64,000 nucleotides of DNA from Cyanobacterium stanieri PCC 7202 (GTDB lineage Bacteria; Cyanobacteriota; Cyanobacteriia; Cyanobacteriales; Cyanobacteriaceae), in NCBI GenBank assembly GCA_000317655.1, contig CP003940.1:1736001-1800000 (forward strand), given 5' to 3'. Position 1 is the first letter of the stretch. Each line of letters begins with the position of its first letter. Below are positions 17,858-25,983 of this stretch, piece after piece. The translations under genes were made by a program, and so were the position numbers. The notes under the pieces were generated by a model. It did not search any database. It saw nothing but the letters and a program-made list of their open reading frames with translations, and was not told the origin of the DNA.

Positions 17858-18777
17858 TTATTACCGTTGATATTAAAGACTTTCCCATTCATTAATATTC
17901 TGGTAATACCTTTAGATTTTAGGCAAGGGGCAGTTTTTTCAATTATTTTTGTATCGGGTAATTTTATTACCTTACCACGGCGATCGCAAAATCTCTTGGC
18001 AACACGATGATTATCAAAAATAGGCAGGGTTTTTTGATTAACTTCCTCTTGGGGTATTTTTCCTAATTCAGCAAAATCTTTGAGAGGGCGTGTCATTAAT
18101 TCGGCGGTGCGATCGATAGCTAAATAACAGTTACGATTAAATTTAGCTTGGGAAAGGGGTAAAACAGTTAACTCTTGTACTTTAATCTGAGGTTTAGCAT
18201 TGATTTCATCATAATCTTCATAATCTTCATCCTCATCATCGAATTCTTCTTCGTCATCCTCATCAACGATTTCCTCCCCAAACATTTCTTTAACCGTGTT
18301 AACGGATTCTAAATCTTGTTGGTCATCTTCATCATCGATGTCTTCCTCCTCCAATGGTTCAGGGGAAGTAACATTAACGCTCTCCTTTTGTTTTAAAATT
18401 GGTTTTTCGATAGGATTTTCTATCTCCTCAGAGGTAGAAGTGGTTTCATTGCTAGAAGTGGTTTCATTTTGCGTTGTATCTGCTGACTCTTCTATTTTTT
18501 GATCCTTGCTAGAAGACTTGGTTTTTTTGGGAGTTGGCTTCTCTGATTGAGCGATGCTAGAATTAGCTTTTTTATTCTTGGAGTTGCTACGGGCAAGGCG
18601 TTTTTGTTGAATCAGGGAGTCGTATTCTTCTTGGGATAAACTATTTTTTAGGAAACGGCTGACAGTGGAATTACTCACCCCATAGCGATCTGCCAAAGTA
18701 GATGATGTTGCATCCGTATTACGGTACAAATCTAAGATTTCCGTGCGATCGCCTTCAGATAGTTTTCTGGGACTCAT
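17854..18777 (-). CDS. Helix-turn-helix protein with acidic disordered middle
   Basis: A 307-residue protein. Residues 1-65 form a resolvase/transposase-like HTH (LSEGDRTEILDLYRNTDAT then LADRYGVSNSTVSRFLKNSL). Residues 66-195 are a low-complexity Lys/Ser then Asp/Glu-rich stretch, with runs such as DEDDEEEFDDEDEDYEDYDE, predicted disordered. The last 110 residues form an ordered domain (FNRNCYLAIDRTAELMTRPL; CDRRGKVIKLPDT). The HTH resembles transposase DNA-binding domains but no catalytic DDE domain follows, so it is more likely a regulator or nucleoid protein. Function unknown. It is convergent with the TM2 gene, with overlapping stop codons. Confidence 0.82.
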   Translation of the reverse strand: MSPRKLSEGDRTEILDLYRNTDATSSTLADRYGVSNSTVSRFLKNSLSQEEYDSLIQQKRLARSNSKNKKANSSIAQSEKPTPKKTKSSSKDQKIEESADTTQNETTSSNETTSTSEEIENPIEKPILKQKESVNVTSPEPLEEEDIDDEDDQQDLESVNTVKEMFGEEIVDEDDEEEFDDEDEDYEDYDEINAKPQIKVQELTVLPLSQAKFNRNCYLAIDRTAELMTRPLKDFAELGKIPQEEVNQKTLPIFDNHRVAKRFCDRRGKVIKLPDTKIIEKTAPCLKSKGITRILMNGKVFNINGNN

Positions 18778-19220
18778 AGTGCCAACCCTAGGTATTTTCT
18801 AAAACGTAGTCTAATTCACTGCCTTTAATAATTTGACTTATTAATGACTCGTTTGTCAAGAATAGCTGATGTTTTGGTTCAATAATCAAAAAATTGATGT
18901 AAGTTTCTTATTAGGACAACTAAGTCAGTTGTTTTATTTTAACTTTTATCCAGAGTATTAAAACCTGACCGATGGTTAAATTTATCCTAAAATTTTAACC
19001 ATAATGACAAAAAATTGTTGTCCTTGCTCTGTGGTAAAATCAACGAGAAATAAACAGCTAGACCTCAAATAAACAGTGAGACAGAAGGCTAACCATCTAT
19101 CAAAATTATTTTGCCCTCAATCTAACTTGAATCACGGCTGTAACCATATTTCTTGACTCATAATCAATTTTCTCCCTTTGTCGTGGGGGAAAAAATATAT
19201 TCAAAAATAAATCTTTCCTT
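18778..19220. promoter_or_regulatory. Divergent intergenic region between the HTH gene and carA
   Basis: 443 bases with no gene seen. Two perfect inverted repeats stand out: ACAACT-N5-AGTTGT at 18916-18932, followed by TTTATTTT, and ATGGTTAAA-N13-TTTAACCAT at 18972-19002. They could be operators for the divergent pair or the hairpin of a small RNA. No promoter boxes could be fixed with confidence. Near carA the DNA is AT-rich. Confidence 0.4.
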
Positions 19221-20363
19221 ATGTCTATCTTAAAAACCACAAAAGCGATTTTAGTTTTAGCTGACGGCACATCCTATACAGGTTACTCTTTTGGTGCAAA
19301 AGGAACCACTTTTGGAGAAGTGGTGTTTAACACAGGAATGACTGGTTATCAGGAAGTATTAACAGATCCTAGTTATTCTGGACAAATTGTTACTTTCACT
19401 TATCCTGAGTTGGGTAATACAGGGGTTAACCCCGAGGATGAGGAATCCTATAAACCCCATGTTAAAGGTGCGATCGCCCGTAACCTTTGTAAACGTCCTA
19501 GCAATTGGCGCTCTACCGAATCTCTACAAGACTATTTAACCCGCCATAAGGTTGTGGGAATCTACGGCATCGATACCCGTGATTTAACCCGTCGCTTACG
19601 CTCTTCTGGAGCCATGAATGGAGCTATTTCTACCGATATGCTAGAACCAGAAGAACTCTTAATGGAATTACAAAAAGTTCCCTCCATGGCAGGTTTAAAC
19701 CTCGTCAAAGACATTACCACCAAAGAAGTATATGAATGGAATGAAGCCACCGATAAAGAGTGGGAATTTAGTCCCCGTGCCAATTTAGGAGAAGGAGAAA
19801 ATTTAACAGTTGTGGCGGTAGACTTCGGAGTCAAGCGTAATATTTTGCGTCGTTTAGCTAGTTATGGTTGTAAAGTGATTGTCGTTCCTGCTAATACACC
19901 CCCCGAAGACATCTTAAAATATAATCCCGATGGTATTTTCCTATCCAATGGCCCAGGAGATCCCGCCGCCGTAGCCGAAGGCATTGCCACCGCCAAAGCC
20001 CTCTTAGAAGCCCAAAAACCGACCTTTGGTATCTGTATGGGGCATCAAATTCTCGGGCTTTCTTTGGGAGCAGAAACTTTTAAATTAAAATTCGGTCATC
20101 GTGGCTTAAATCAACCAGCAGGATTAAGTCAGAAAGTAGAAATCACTAGCCAAAATCATGGTTTTGCCGTCACCGAAGAATCTTTAGGGGTCGATGTAGA
20201 AATTACCCATCTCAATTTGAACGATCGCACCGTAGCAGGTTTAAAACACAAAACCTTACCTTTCTTTTCTGTACAATATCACCCCGAAGCCAGTCCGGGC
20301 CCCCATGATGCAGACTATCTTTTTGAGCAGTTTGTGAAGTTGATGCGCGATCATCGAAAATAA
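19221..20363 (+). CDS. carA: Carbamoyl-phosphate synthase small (glutaminase) subunit
   Basis: CarA hydrolyses glutamine and passes ammonia to CarB for carbamoyl phosphate, the precursor of arginine and pyrimidines. The 380-residue protein has the N-terminal CPSase domain ([40 protein letters not shown]) and a C-terminal class I amidotransferase with SNGPGDP (about 239-245), the nucleophile in [12 protein letters not shown] (Cys near residue 271), and the His-Glu pair in [12 protein letters not shown]. All catalytic residues are present. carB is not in the window, as is usual in cyanobacteria where carA and carB are unlinked. Only 4 bases separate its stop from the convergent cobD. Confidence 0.96.
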   Translation: MSILKTTKAILVLADGTSYTGYSFGAKGTTFGEVVFNTGMTGYQEVLTDPSYSGQIVTFTYPELGNTGVNPEDEESYKPHVKGAIARNLCKRPSNWRSTESLQDYLTRHKVVGIYGIDTRDLTRRLRSSGAMNGAISTDMLEPEELLMELQKVPSMAGLNLVKDITTKEVYEWNEATDKEWEFSPRANLGEGENLTVVAVDFGVKRNILRRLASYGCKVIVVPANTPPEDILKYNPDGIFLSNGPGDPAAVAEGIATAKALLEAQKPTFGICMGHQILGLSLGAETFKLKFGHRGLNQPAGLSQKVEITSQNHGFAVTEESLGVDVEITHLNLNDRTVAGLKHKTLPFFSVQYHPEASPGPHDADYLFEQFVKLMRDHRK

Positions 20364-20367
20364 TAAT

Positions 20368-21417
20368 TTAGGGGTCATAAGCCATATTAAGGGCATCAAT
20401 CAACCGTTGATTTTCTTGGGGGGTACGTATGGCAATACGGAAAAAATCATCCCCCAATTCAGGAAAACTGAGGCAATCTCGAATTAAAATTTGGGATTGC
20501 TTTAATAATTTTTGTTGTAGTTGACTACTAGGTATTTTTGTTTTCACCAACAGAAAGTTAACAGCACTGGGTAAGGGAGCAAATAGGGGATTTTGTTTGA
20601 GGGCATTTTCTAAGGCTATTCGAGCGGGGGTTAACCATTGATAAGTTTTTTGTTGAAATTCTTGGTCTTTAATCACCGTTTCCCCTACCAAAGAAGCAAA
20701 ATTGTTCACACTCCAAGGATCTCGCCATTGTTGCCATGTCTGGCATCTTTGGGGGTTGGTGATGGCATAACCTAATCGTAACCCCGGTATGGCATAAAAT
20801 TTTGTGAGCGATCGCACCACAATCAAGTTAGGATAATCTGTTACTAAATCTATTAAACTCGGAGCATATTCGGGGGTGATAAAATCCATAAAAGCCTCAT
20901 CGATGATAACGAGGGCAAATTTATTGAGATGACGTTGTAGGGTGGGTTTATCCCATAATTTTCCCGTGGGATTGTGGGGATTATTAATAATTAAACCTGA
21001 TGGGCTGGTATCCTCCTTAAATCCTTTCTCTAAGGCATCTAGGGGATAAAACTTGGTAGGTATTTCAAAAGTTTTGACTGCTCGGCGATAATCAGCAAAA
21101 CAAGGGCTAGGGAGATAAAAATCTGTCAGTTTACTGCCTTCATACGCTCCCCATGTCAATAGTTCGGCGGCACCATTACCCACAACAATTTGCTCGGGTG
21201 TCACCCCATGATGATCAGCAAGGGCTTTTCTTAGTTTGTGATAACTGGGATCGGGATAATGTTGTAATGTATCGATATTATCACGGATAAGGGCGATCGC
21301 GCTTGGGGGAATACCCAGAGGATTGATACTGGCAGAAAAATCAAGAATATCATCGGGCGCACAACCTGCAATTTCTGCCGCCCAATCTAAATTACCGCCA
21401 TGGATAGGTCTAACCAT
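20368..21417 (-). CDS. cobD: Threonine-phosphate decarboxylase (cobalamin biosynthesis)
   Basis: A 349-residue fold-type I PLP enzyme. The start MVRPIHGGNLDWAAEIAGC and FSASINPLGIPP (about residues 28-39) are characteristic of CobD and not of histidinol-phosphate aminotransferase. VGNGAAELLTW binds PLP phosphate, and the PLP lysine lies in RSLTKFYAIPGLRLGYA (about 204-220). It makes (R)-1-amino-2-propanol phosphate from L-threonine O-3-phosphate for the lower-loop linker of the corrinoid. CobD and HisC are related, so substrate preference is inferred from these motifs. A short AATTGTCCATTGTCAATTAG repeat lies just upstream. Confidence 0.85.
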   Translation of the reverse strand: MVRPIHGGNLDWAAEIAGCAPDDILDFSASINPLGIPPSAIALIRDNIDTLQHYPDPSYHKLRKALADHHGVTPEQIVVGNGAAELLTWGAYEGSKLTDFYLPSPCFADYRRAVKTFEIPTKFYPLDALEKGFKEDTSPSGLIINNPHNPTGKLWDKPTLQRHLNKFALVIIDEAFMDFITPEYAPSLIDLVTDYPNLIVVRSLTKFYAIPGLRLGYAITNPQRCQTWQQWRDPWSVNNFASLVGETVIKDQEFQQKTYQWLTPARIALENALKQNPLFAPLPSAVNFLLVKTKIPSSQLQQKLLKQSQILIRDCLSFPELGDDFFRIAIRTPQENQRLIDALNMAYDP

Positions 21418-21549
21418 TTATTGATGGATAATTGTTAATTATTAATTGTCCATTGTCAATTAGTCACTTATCCCCCCTTTGAAAACCAAAAGGGGGCAGA
21501 AAGAGGGGTTGTTCTTTTTGCCCCTACAAAAAGTTAAGCGAGGCTATAA

Positions 21550-21834
21550 CTATGATTTGGGGGGGGCTACTCTCTCTTTGAATAATTTACCTGCAGAGAA
21601 AGCTGGTACTTTGGTGGCAGGAATATCCATTTTTTCACCAGTTTTAGGATTACGTCCTTCACGGGCTTTTCTGTCACGGCTTTCAAAAGAACCAAAACCA
21701 ACGAGGGTTACTTTATCTCCACTAGAAACCGCTTCCATAATGGCTTCCACGGTGGCACTAATGACGGAATCTGCCTGTTTTTTGGTTACAGATGCCTTTT
21801 CTGCTACTGCATCGACTAATTCACCTTTGTTCAT
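21550..21834 (-). CDS. HU-family nucleoid DNA-binding protein
   Basis: A 94-residue HU protein. It starts MNKGELVDAVAEKASVTKKQ, has the helical dimer region (ADSVISATVEAIMEAVSSGD), and the beta-arm signature VGFGSFESRDRKAREGRNP (about residues 46-64) with the intercalating arm (NPKTGEKMDIPATKVP). HU bends and compacts DNA and is highly expressed. The short C-terminal tail (FKERVAPPKS) is typical of cyanobacterial HU. The upstream region is about 130 AT-rich bases before repeat sequence begins, so the promoter should lie at about 21840-21960. Confidence 0.95.
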   Translation of the reverse strand: MNKGELVDAVAEKASVTKKQADSVISATVEAIMEAVSSGDKVTLVGFGSFESRDRKAREGRNPKTGEKMDIPATKVPAFSAGKLFKERVAPPKS

Positions 21835-22243
21835 AAAATATGCTCCTATTTATTTTGCTTTTACTTTTAACACTTTTAGAGGTTTTCAGATCTTAAGATT
21901 TTATTTGCTGAAATAACCATCAAATAAGTGTTTGACTGTTTTTAACACTAGATCTGATATTACCTGATTAATTGCTGAAATGTCCAAAAAATGTCGTTTT
22001 TCTCGTTTTTTTTACATTTTTTCCTATTTTTGTAAAGAAAAGTAACAGTTTAAGGGCGTTTGAGGTGATCGGAGAATGGGCAATAGGCAATAGGCAAAAG
22101 ATAATAATTAACCTCAATTTGGGATAATAGTTGTCAGTGGGCAATGGGCAATGGGCAATAGGCAATAGGCAAAAAAATAATTGTCAATTGTTAATTCTTC
22201 ACACCTTTACAAGATTATGAATTTTATACCGAACTCAGATTAA
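21835..22243. other. Intergenic region: HU upstream DNA plus a dispersed repeat
   Basis: 409 bases without a gene. The right part of this gap (22109-22243) is a copy of repeat family B. Bases 22075-22100 and 22140-22175 contain runs of GGCAATAGGCAA units. A 65-codon frame on the minus strand (21968-22165) is built largely from these units and is not taken as a gene. Confidence 0.6.
22109..22243 (-). repeat. Dispersed repeat, family B copy 1
   Basis: Read on the minus strand it starts TTAATCTGAGTTCGGTATAA, continues with ATAATCTTGTAAAGGTGTGA, and ends CTATTATCCCAAATTGAGG then TTA. Both ends match the copy at 25742-25983, and the ends are imperfect inverted repeats of each other. Its outer end touches the stop codon of the dehydrogenase gene (22244-22246). 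Confidence 0.7.
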
Positions 22244-23605
22244 TTATTTTTGCCAGATAGTTTTGATATTGACAAATTCTCGGATTCCCTCCACGCTCAA
22301 CTCCCGTCCATAACCAGAGCGCTTGACACCTCCAAAGGGTAAACGAACATCAGATTTTACTAAGCCATTAATAAATACTGCCCCCGCTTCGATGTCTCGG
22401 ATACATAATTCGATATGTTTTTCATCCTTTGTCCATACGGAAGCACCTAAGCCAAAACTGGTACTATTGGCAAGGGCGATCGCACTTTTGACATCTTTTA
22501 CAGAAAATAGAAGAGCCACCGGCCCAAAAAACTCTTCTGTCATGGCGGGGGAATCCGCTGGAATATTGGTCAAAATAGTAGGGGGATAAAAATTACCTTT
22601 TCCTTGGATGGGCTTACCACCAATTAAGACTTTTGCCCCACACTCAACACTTTTTTGTACCTGTTGATCCAATTCTTCCAAAATACTAGGGGTGGCCAAA
22701 GGGCCTATATCCGTATCTTCTGCCATGGGATCGCCTATTTTCAGGGCTTGGAACCTCTCCAATAACATTTTTTCAAATGTAGGGGCGATCGCCTCTACGA
22801 CAATAAATCTTTTCGCCGCAATACAAGATTGACCATTATTAAGCATTCTCGCCGTCACCGCAACCTCCACGGCTTCCTCTATATCCGCATCCTCCAAAAC
22901 AATAAAGGGATCACTACCCCCCAATTCCAATACCGACTTTTTCAACTCCTCCCCTGCCACAGAAGCGACTTTCTGCCCTGCCAACTCACTACCTGTAAGG
23001 GTAACGGCTTTTACCCGAGAATCTCTAATTACCTGCTCCACTTGCCCCGATTCAATTAACAAAGATTGAAATGCCCCCTTGGGAAATCCTGCTGCTTTAA
23101 AAATAGTGGCGATCGCCAAAGAACATTGAGGCACATTAGAAGCGTGTTTTAAGAGGGCTACATTCCCCGCCATAAGCGTGGGAGCCGCAAACCGAAAAAC
23201 CTGCCAAAAGGGGAAATTCCAAGGCATCACCGCCAATATAGACCCCAAAGGTTGATAGCTTACATAGCTATAGGAAGCATCTGTTTCTACCACCTTATCT
23301 TGCAAAAAATCTGCTCCATTTTCCGCATAAAAACGACATACCCAAGCGCATTTTTTTACTTCCGCCACGGCACTTTGAAAAGGTTTGCCCATCTCCAAAG
23401 TCATCAACTGTGCCCACTCATGAGCATCATCTTCCAAAATCATGGCGGCTTTCAGTAATTTATTCGCCCTAGACTCAAAGGAACTTTTGCGATAATTTTG
23501 GAAAGTAGAGTCCGCCAAGTCTAATTTATTCTCAATTTCTGCGGTGGTAAGAGGGGTAAAGGTTTGGATAGTTTCTCCCGTAGCGGGGTTAATGGTAGCG
23601 ATCAT
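22244..23605 (-). CDS. gabD: Succinate-semialdehyde dehydrogenase (NAD(P)+)
   Basis: A 453-residue aldehyde dehydrogenase. It starts MIATINPATGETIQTFTPL. Coenzyme-binding PWNFPFWQVFRFAAPTLMAG is at about residues 126-145, the catalytic Glu in LELGGSDPFIVLEDAD (about 225-240), and the catalytic Cys in NNGQSCIAAKRFIV (about 254-267). This short form without an N-terminal extension is the usual cyanobacterial enzyme that oxidises succinic semialdehyde from the 2-oxoglutarate decarboxylase bypass or the GABA shunt. Substrate is inferred from overall family resemblance. A 2-oxoglutarate decarboxylase gene is not in the window. Confidence 0.85.
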   Translation of the reverse strand: MIATINPATGETIQTFTPLTTAEIENKLDLADSTFQNYRKSSFESRANKLLKAAMILEDDAHEWAQLMTLEMGKPFQSAVAEVKKCAWVCRFYAENGADFLQDKVVETDASYSYVSYQPLGSILAVMPWNFPFWQVFRFAAPTLMAGNVALLKHASNVPQCSLAIATIFKAAGFPKGAFQSLLIESGQVEQVIRDSRVKAVTLTGSELAGQKVASVAGEELKKSVLELGGSDPFIVLEDADIEEAVEVAVTARMLNNGQSCIAAKRFIVVEAIAPTFEKMLLERFQALKIGDPMAEDTDIGPLATPSILEELDQQVQKSVECGAKVLIGGKPIQGKGNFYPPTILTNIPADSPAMTEEFFGPVALLFSVKDVKSAIALANSTSFGLGASVWTKDEKHIELCIRDIEAGAVFINGLVKSDVRLPFGGVKRSGYGRELSVEGIREFVNIKTIWQK

Positions 23606-23666
23606 GATATTATCAATCCTCAGAATATGTGATCCTAACCCCTCGATCTTAGCAACAAACCTTAAA

Positions 23667-23915
23667 TTATTCCCATTTTAAAACAGCTTTGTCTATACCC
23701 TCTTCTCTTCTAATTTTGCTGTCTTTTTCCATCCAAGTAATGATTTGCTGAGGGGTTAATTGACTTATTTCTACTTGTAAATCTGCCGCAATTATCTTTA
23801 ACAAACGTAAAGAAGAAATTGTTAGACGGGTCAAAAATTTTTCTTGGGAAGTCAATAAAGCCATTTCTACTTCCATGGATTCTTCTTGACTTAAGTATTG
23901 TTGATCATTAATCAT
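23667..23915 (-). CDS. Small hypothetical protein (82 aa)
   Basis: An 82-residue, mostly helical, Gln/Glu-rich protein without membrane segment or signal peptide. It contains an amphipathic segment KFLTRLTISSLRLLKIIAAD (about 26-45) and ends KAVLKWE. I do not recognise it. It lies 56 bases downstream of sufR on the same strand and 61 bases upstream of the dehydrogenase gene, so it may be cotranscribed with sufR. The frame has ordinary codon use and an ATG start. Confidence 0.6.
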   Translation of the reverse strand: MINDQQYLSQEESMEVEMALLTSQEKFLTRLTISSLRLLKIIAADLQVEISQLTPQQIITWMEKDSKIRREEGIDKAVLKWE

Positions 23916-23971
23916 TACATAACCTCAATATCAATCACTTTTTCTTACATAATAGATTAATCAATTGCAGA

Positions 23972-24622
23972 CTATTCATGGGTGATCAAATAACCACAAC
24001 GATGTTCTCCATCATTAATCCAATTTGTCCTTTCTACCTTACAATCAGGAAATAAGGAAACAAACATTTCCAACTCATGACCACACACTTGAGGATAAGA
24101 CTCAGCAACATCAGAAATGGCGCAGTTATGTTCATTGAGAAAAAACTTTTCTACCCCCGGTTGATGGGAATCATTTAAACAGTATAACTCTGCCATATAT
24201 CCTTCTCTACGGCGAATTTCGGCTAGTTTCTGTACCCTTTCTGCTAAATTTTTCCCTTTGATATGTTCACGATAAAAAGAGGCTTTTTTTTGCCATTGTT
24301 TGGCTAATACTTGGCTTACCTGATTTTCTCCCACTGTTTCCGCCATGGTGTCTAAAAAAGAAACCGCAAAATCTCCATAATTCTGAGGAAACAAGTCTCG
24401 CCCTTGCTGACTCAAATAATACAAGTGTTGGGGGCGCCCAGATTTGAGGGGCATAATTTCATGGTCTATCAAGTTTTGATTTTCCAAATCTTTGAGATGG
24501 CGCCTGATGGCTTGGGGTGTAATATCTATGGCATGGGCAATTTCTTGTACTGTCGCTTTATTGTTTTTCAATAGATATTGCAAAATTATCTCTTTACTAG
24601 ACTGATTTAGGGAAATATTCAT
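23972..24622 (-). CDS. sufR: Iron-sulfur cluster biosynthesis transcriptional repressor SufR
   Basis: A 216-residue DeoR-type winged-helix repressor. The HTH is at about residues 19-48 (ATVQEIAHAIDITPQAIRRH). The C-terminal half carries the four cluster-ligand cysteines with SufR spacing in LNEHNCAISDV, YPQVCGHELE, LFPDCKVERT and EHRCGYL, plus an earlier Cys in AELYCLND. SufR senses a 4Fe-4S cluster and represses the suf operon and itself. The suf genes that normally neighbour it are absent here: upstream, divergent, is a GT2 gene. A clear SufR operator lies in the shared promoter region. Confidence 0.93.
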   Translation of the reverse strand: MNISLNQSSKEIILQYLLKNNKATVQEIAHAIDITPQAIRRHLKDLENQNLIDHEIMPLKSGRPQHLYYLSQQGRDLFPQNYGDFAVSFLDTMAETVGENQVSQVLAKQWQKKASFYREHIKGKNLAERVQKLAEIRRREGYMAELYCLNDSHQPGVEKFFLNEHNCAISDVAESYPQVCGHELEMFVSLFPDCKVERTNWINDGEHRCGYLITHE

Positions 24623-24681
24623 TGTCTCCCTCTATGTTAATCGGTAAAATTTATCATCTTAACCATGGATGGTTATGGGTA

Positions 24682-24701
24682 AAACAACATAAAGGTTGTT
24701 T
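24682..24701. promoter_or_regulatory. Probable SufR operator
   Basis: A perfect inverted repeat AAACAAC-ATAAAG-GTTGTTT contains the published SufR core CAAC-N6-GTTG. It lies 60 bases upstream of the sufR start and 89 bases upstream of the divergent GT2 start. A second inverted pair, AACCAT-GG-ATGGTT, sits at 24661-24674. Autoregulation of sufR is the likely use; control of the glycosyltransferase is possible. Confidence 0.8.
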
Positions 24702-24789
24702 AAATCTTAGTTTAACAGATATTTACCGTTACCGTGAAAACAAATTGAGAAATATTGTTAAAATGAACTGGTCATGATGATTTTTGTAT

Positions 24790-25713
24790 ATGTCTCTGAT
24801 TACTGCCATTATTTGCACCCATAATCGAGCTAGTTATTTAGCTGCTGCCATTGATAGTTTATTACATCAGGATATGGATGATTATGATGTAATCGTGGTG
24901 GATAATGGCTCTACGGATAACACTGCTGATGTGGTAAAGGAGCGTTTGGATAATCCTCGTTTGACATATATTTATGAACCAAAGTTAGGTTTATCTGTGG
25001 CGAGAAATACTGGGGCTATGAATACTGATGCTCAGATTTTGGCTTATTTGGATGATGATGCTGAGGCTTCCGTGTCTTGGTTAAAAAATCTGGTGCAAGT
25101 ATATCAAAATGATAGTCAAGTGGCGATCGCAGGGGGTTCGGTAAATCTCATTTTGCCAGAGGGGTATGATCAATTACCTGAATGGATTTCTGAGGATTTG
25201 GCGGGGGCTTTGGGGTTATACAATTTGGGGGAAGAAATTAAATACATTACAGAGGCAGGATTGACTCCTAGGGGATTAAATTATTCCATTCGTCGTCAAT
25301 TTTTAATGGATATTGGCGGATTTGACATTAATTTAGGAAGAGTCGGCACGAAATTGTTATCAAATGAGGAGCTTTATATGACGGAGTTGGCTTTGAAAAA
25401 AGGTTATAAAGTTGCCTATATCCCCGATGCCAAAGTAGGTCATAATGTGCAACCAGAAAGGTTAAAAAAAGATTGGTTTTTGCGTCGTAGTTGGTGGCAA
25501 GGCATTAGTGAATATTATCGAGCGCAGGGTAAAAAAACCAACAAATCCCAACAGTTTTTAAATACTGCTGAGAGGATTTTGCGGGGGATTTATAAGAGTT
25601 TTAAATATTATGGAAATCCTGCTGTCCGTTTTGAAAATTTACTCTACGTATATGGACAGTTTGGTTATTTAAAACACTTGATCAGTGGAGGTGAATTAGA
25701 GACAAGGGAATAG
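24790..25713 (+). CDS. Glycosyltransferase family 2
   Basis: A GT-A fold transferase. The ATG at 24790 gives MSLITAIICTHNRASYLAAA, the usual GT2 start; a TTG six bases earlier is less likely. The nucleotide-sugar motif is VDNGSTDNT (about residues 37-45) and the metal-binding DXD motif is in LAYLDDDAEASVSW (about 88-101). A later acceptor-loop ED-like region reads SNEELYM. Length 307 residues. It probably acts in surface polysaccharide or glycoprotein assembly, but neither donor nor acceptor is known. It is divergent from sufR and convergent with the SLH gene; a family B repeat fills the gap. Confidence 0.87.
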   Translation: MSLITAIICTHNRASYLAAAIDSLLHQDMDDYDVIVVDNGSTDNTADVVKERLDNPRLTYIYEPKLGLSVARNTGAMNTDAQILAYLDDDAEASVSWLKNLVQVYQNDSQVAIAGGSVNLILPEGYDQLPEWISEDLAGALGLYNLGEEIKYITEAGLTPRGLNYSIRRQFLMDIGGFDINLGRVGTKLLSNEELYMTELALKKGYKVAYIPDAKVGHNVQPERLKKDWFLRRSWWQGISEYYRAQGKKTNKSQQFLNTAERILRGIYKSFKYYGNPAVRFENLLYVYGQFGYLKHLISGGELETRE

Positions 25714-25741
25714 TCTCTAATGTCATCAAAAAGTAATCTAG

Positions 25742-25983
25742 TTAATCTGAGTTCGGGATAAAATTTATAGTCTTGTAAAGGTGCCAGGTATCGGGTGTCA
25801 GGTATCAGGTTAAGAAATTTACAAAAACTGTAATGTTAATTAATTTTCTGATACTTAGTTCCATCAAGGAACTAACAAAGGCTGGTCGTATTTTAAACCT
25901 GTAACCTGCAACCTGTAACCTGTACGGACGTAGCATGCTACGTCCCCTACCATACTGACAATTGTTATCCCGAACTGAGGTTA
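25742..25983 (+). repeat. Dispersed repeat, family B copy 2
   Basis: It begins TTAATCTGAGTTCGGGATAA, continues TTATAGTCTTGTAAAGGTG, and ends TTATCCCGAACTGAGGTTA. The interior has GGTATCAGGT and TAACCTGCAACCTG units plus a perfect short palindrome GACGTAGCATGCTACGTC. The final TTA at 25981-25983 is also the stop codon (minus strand) of the SLH gene. It lies between the convergent GT2 and SLH genes. Confidence 0.75.

Noticed and set aside
17854-18777. Transposase gene from the HTH similarity
   Set aside because: The N-terminal HTH resembles IS630-type DNA-binding domains, but the rest is an acidic linker and an unrelated domain with no DDE catalytic residues; there are no element ends around it.
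21471-21498. Terminator after HU (CCCCCTTT...AAAAGGGGG)
   Set aside because: The inverted repeat is real but is not followed by a T run on the HU strand, so I do not call it an intrinsic terminator.
21968-22165. 65-codon minus-strand frame (MPIAHCPLPTDNYY)
   Set aside because: The translation comes from the GGCAATAGGCAA repeat units (PIAHCPLP, LPIAHSPI), a typical false frame from dispersed repeats.
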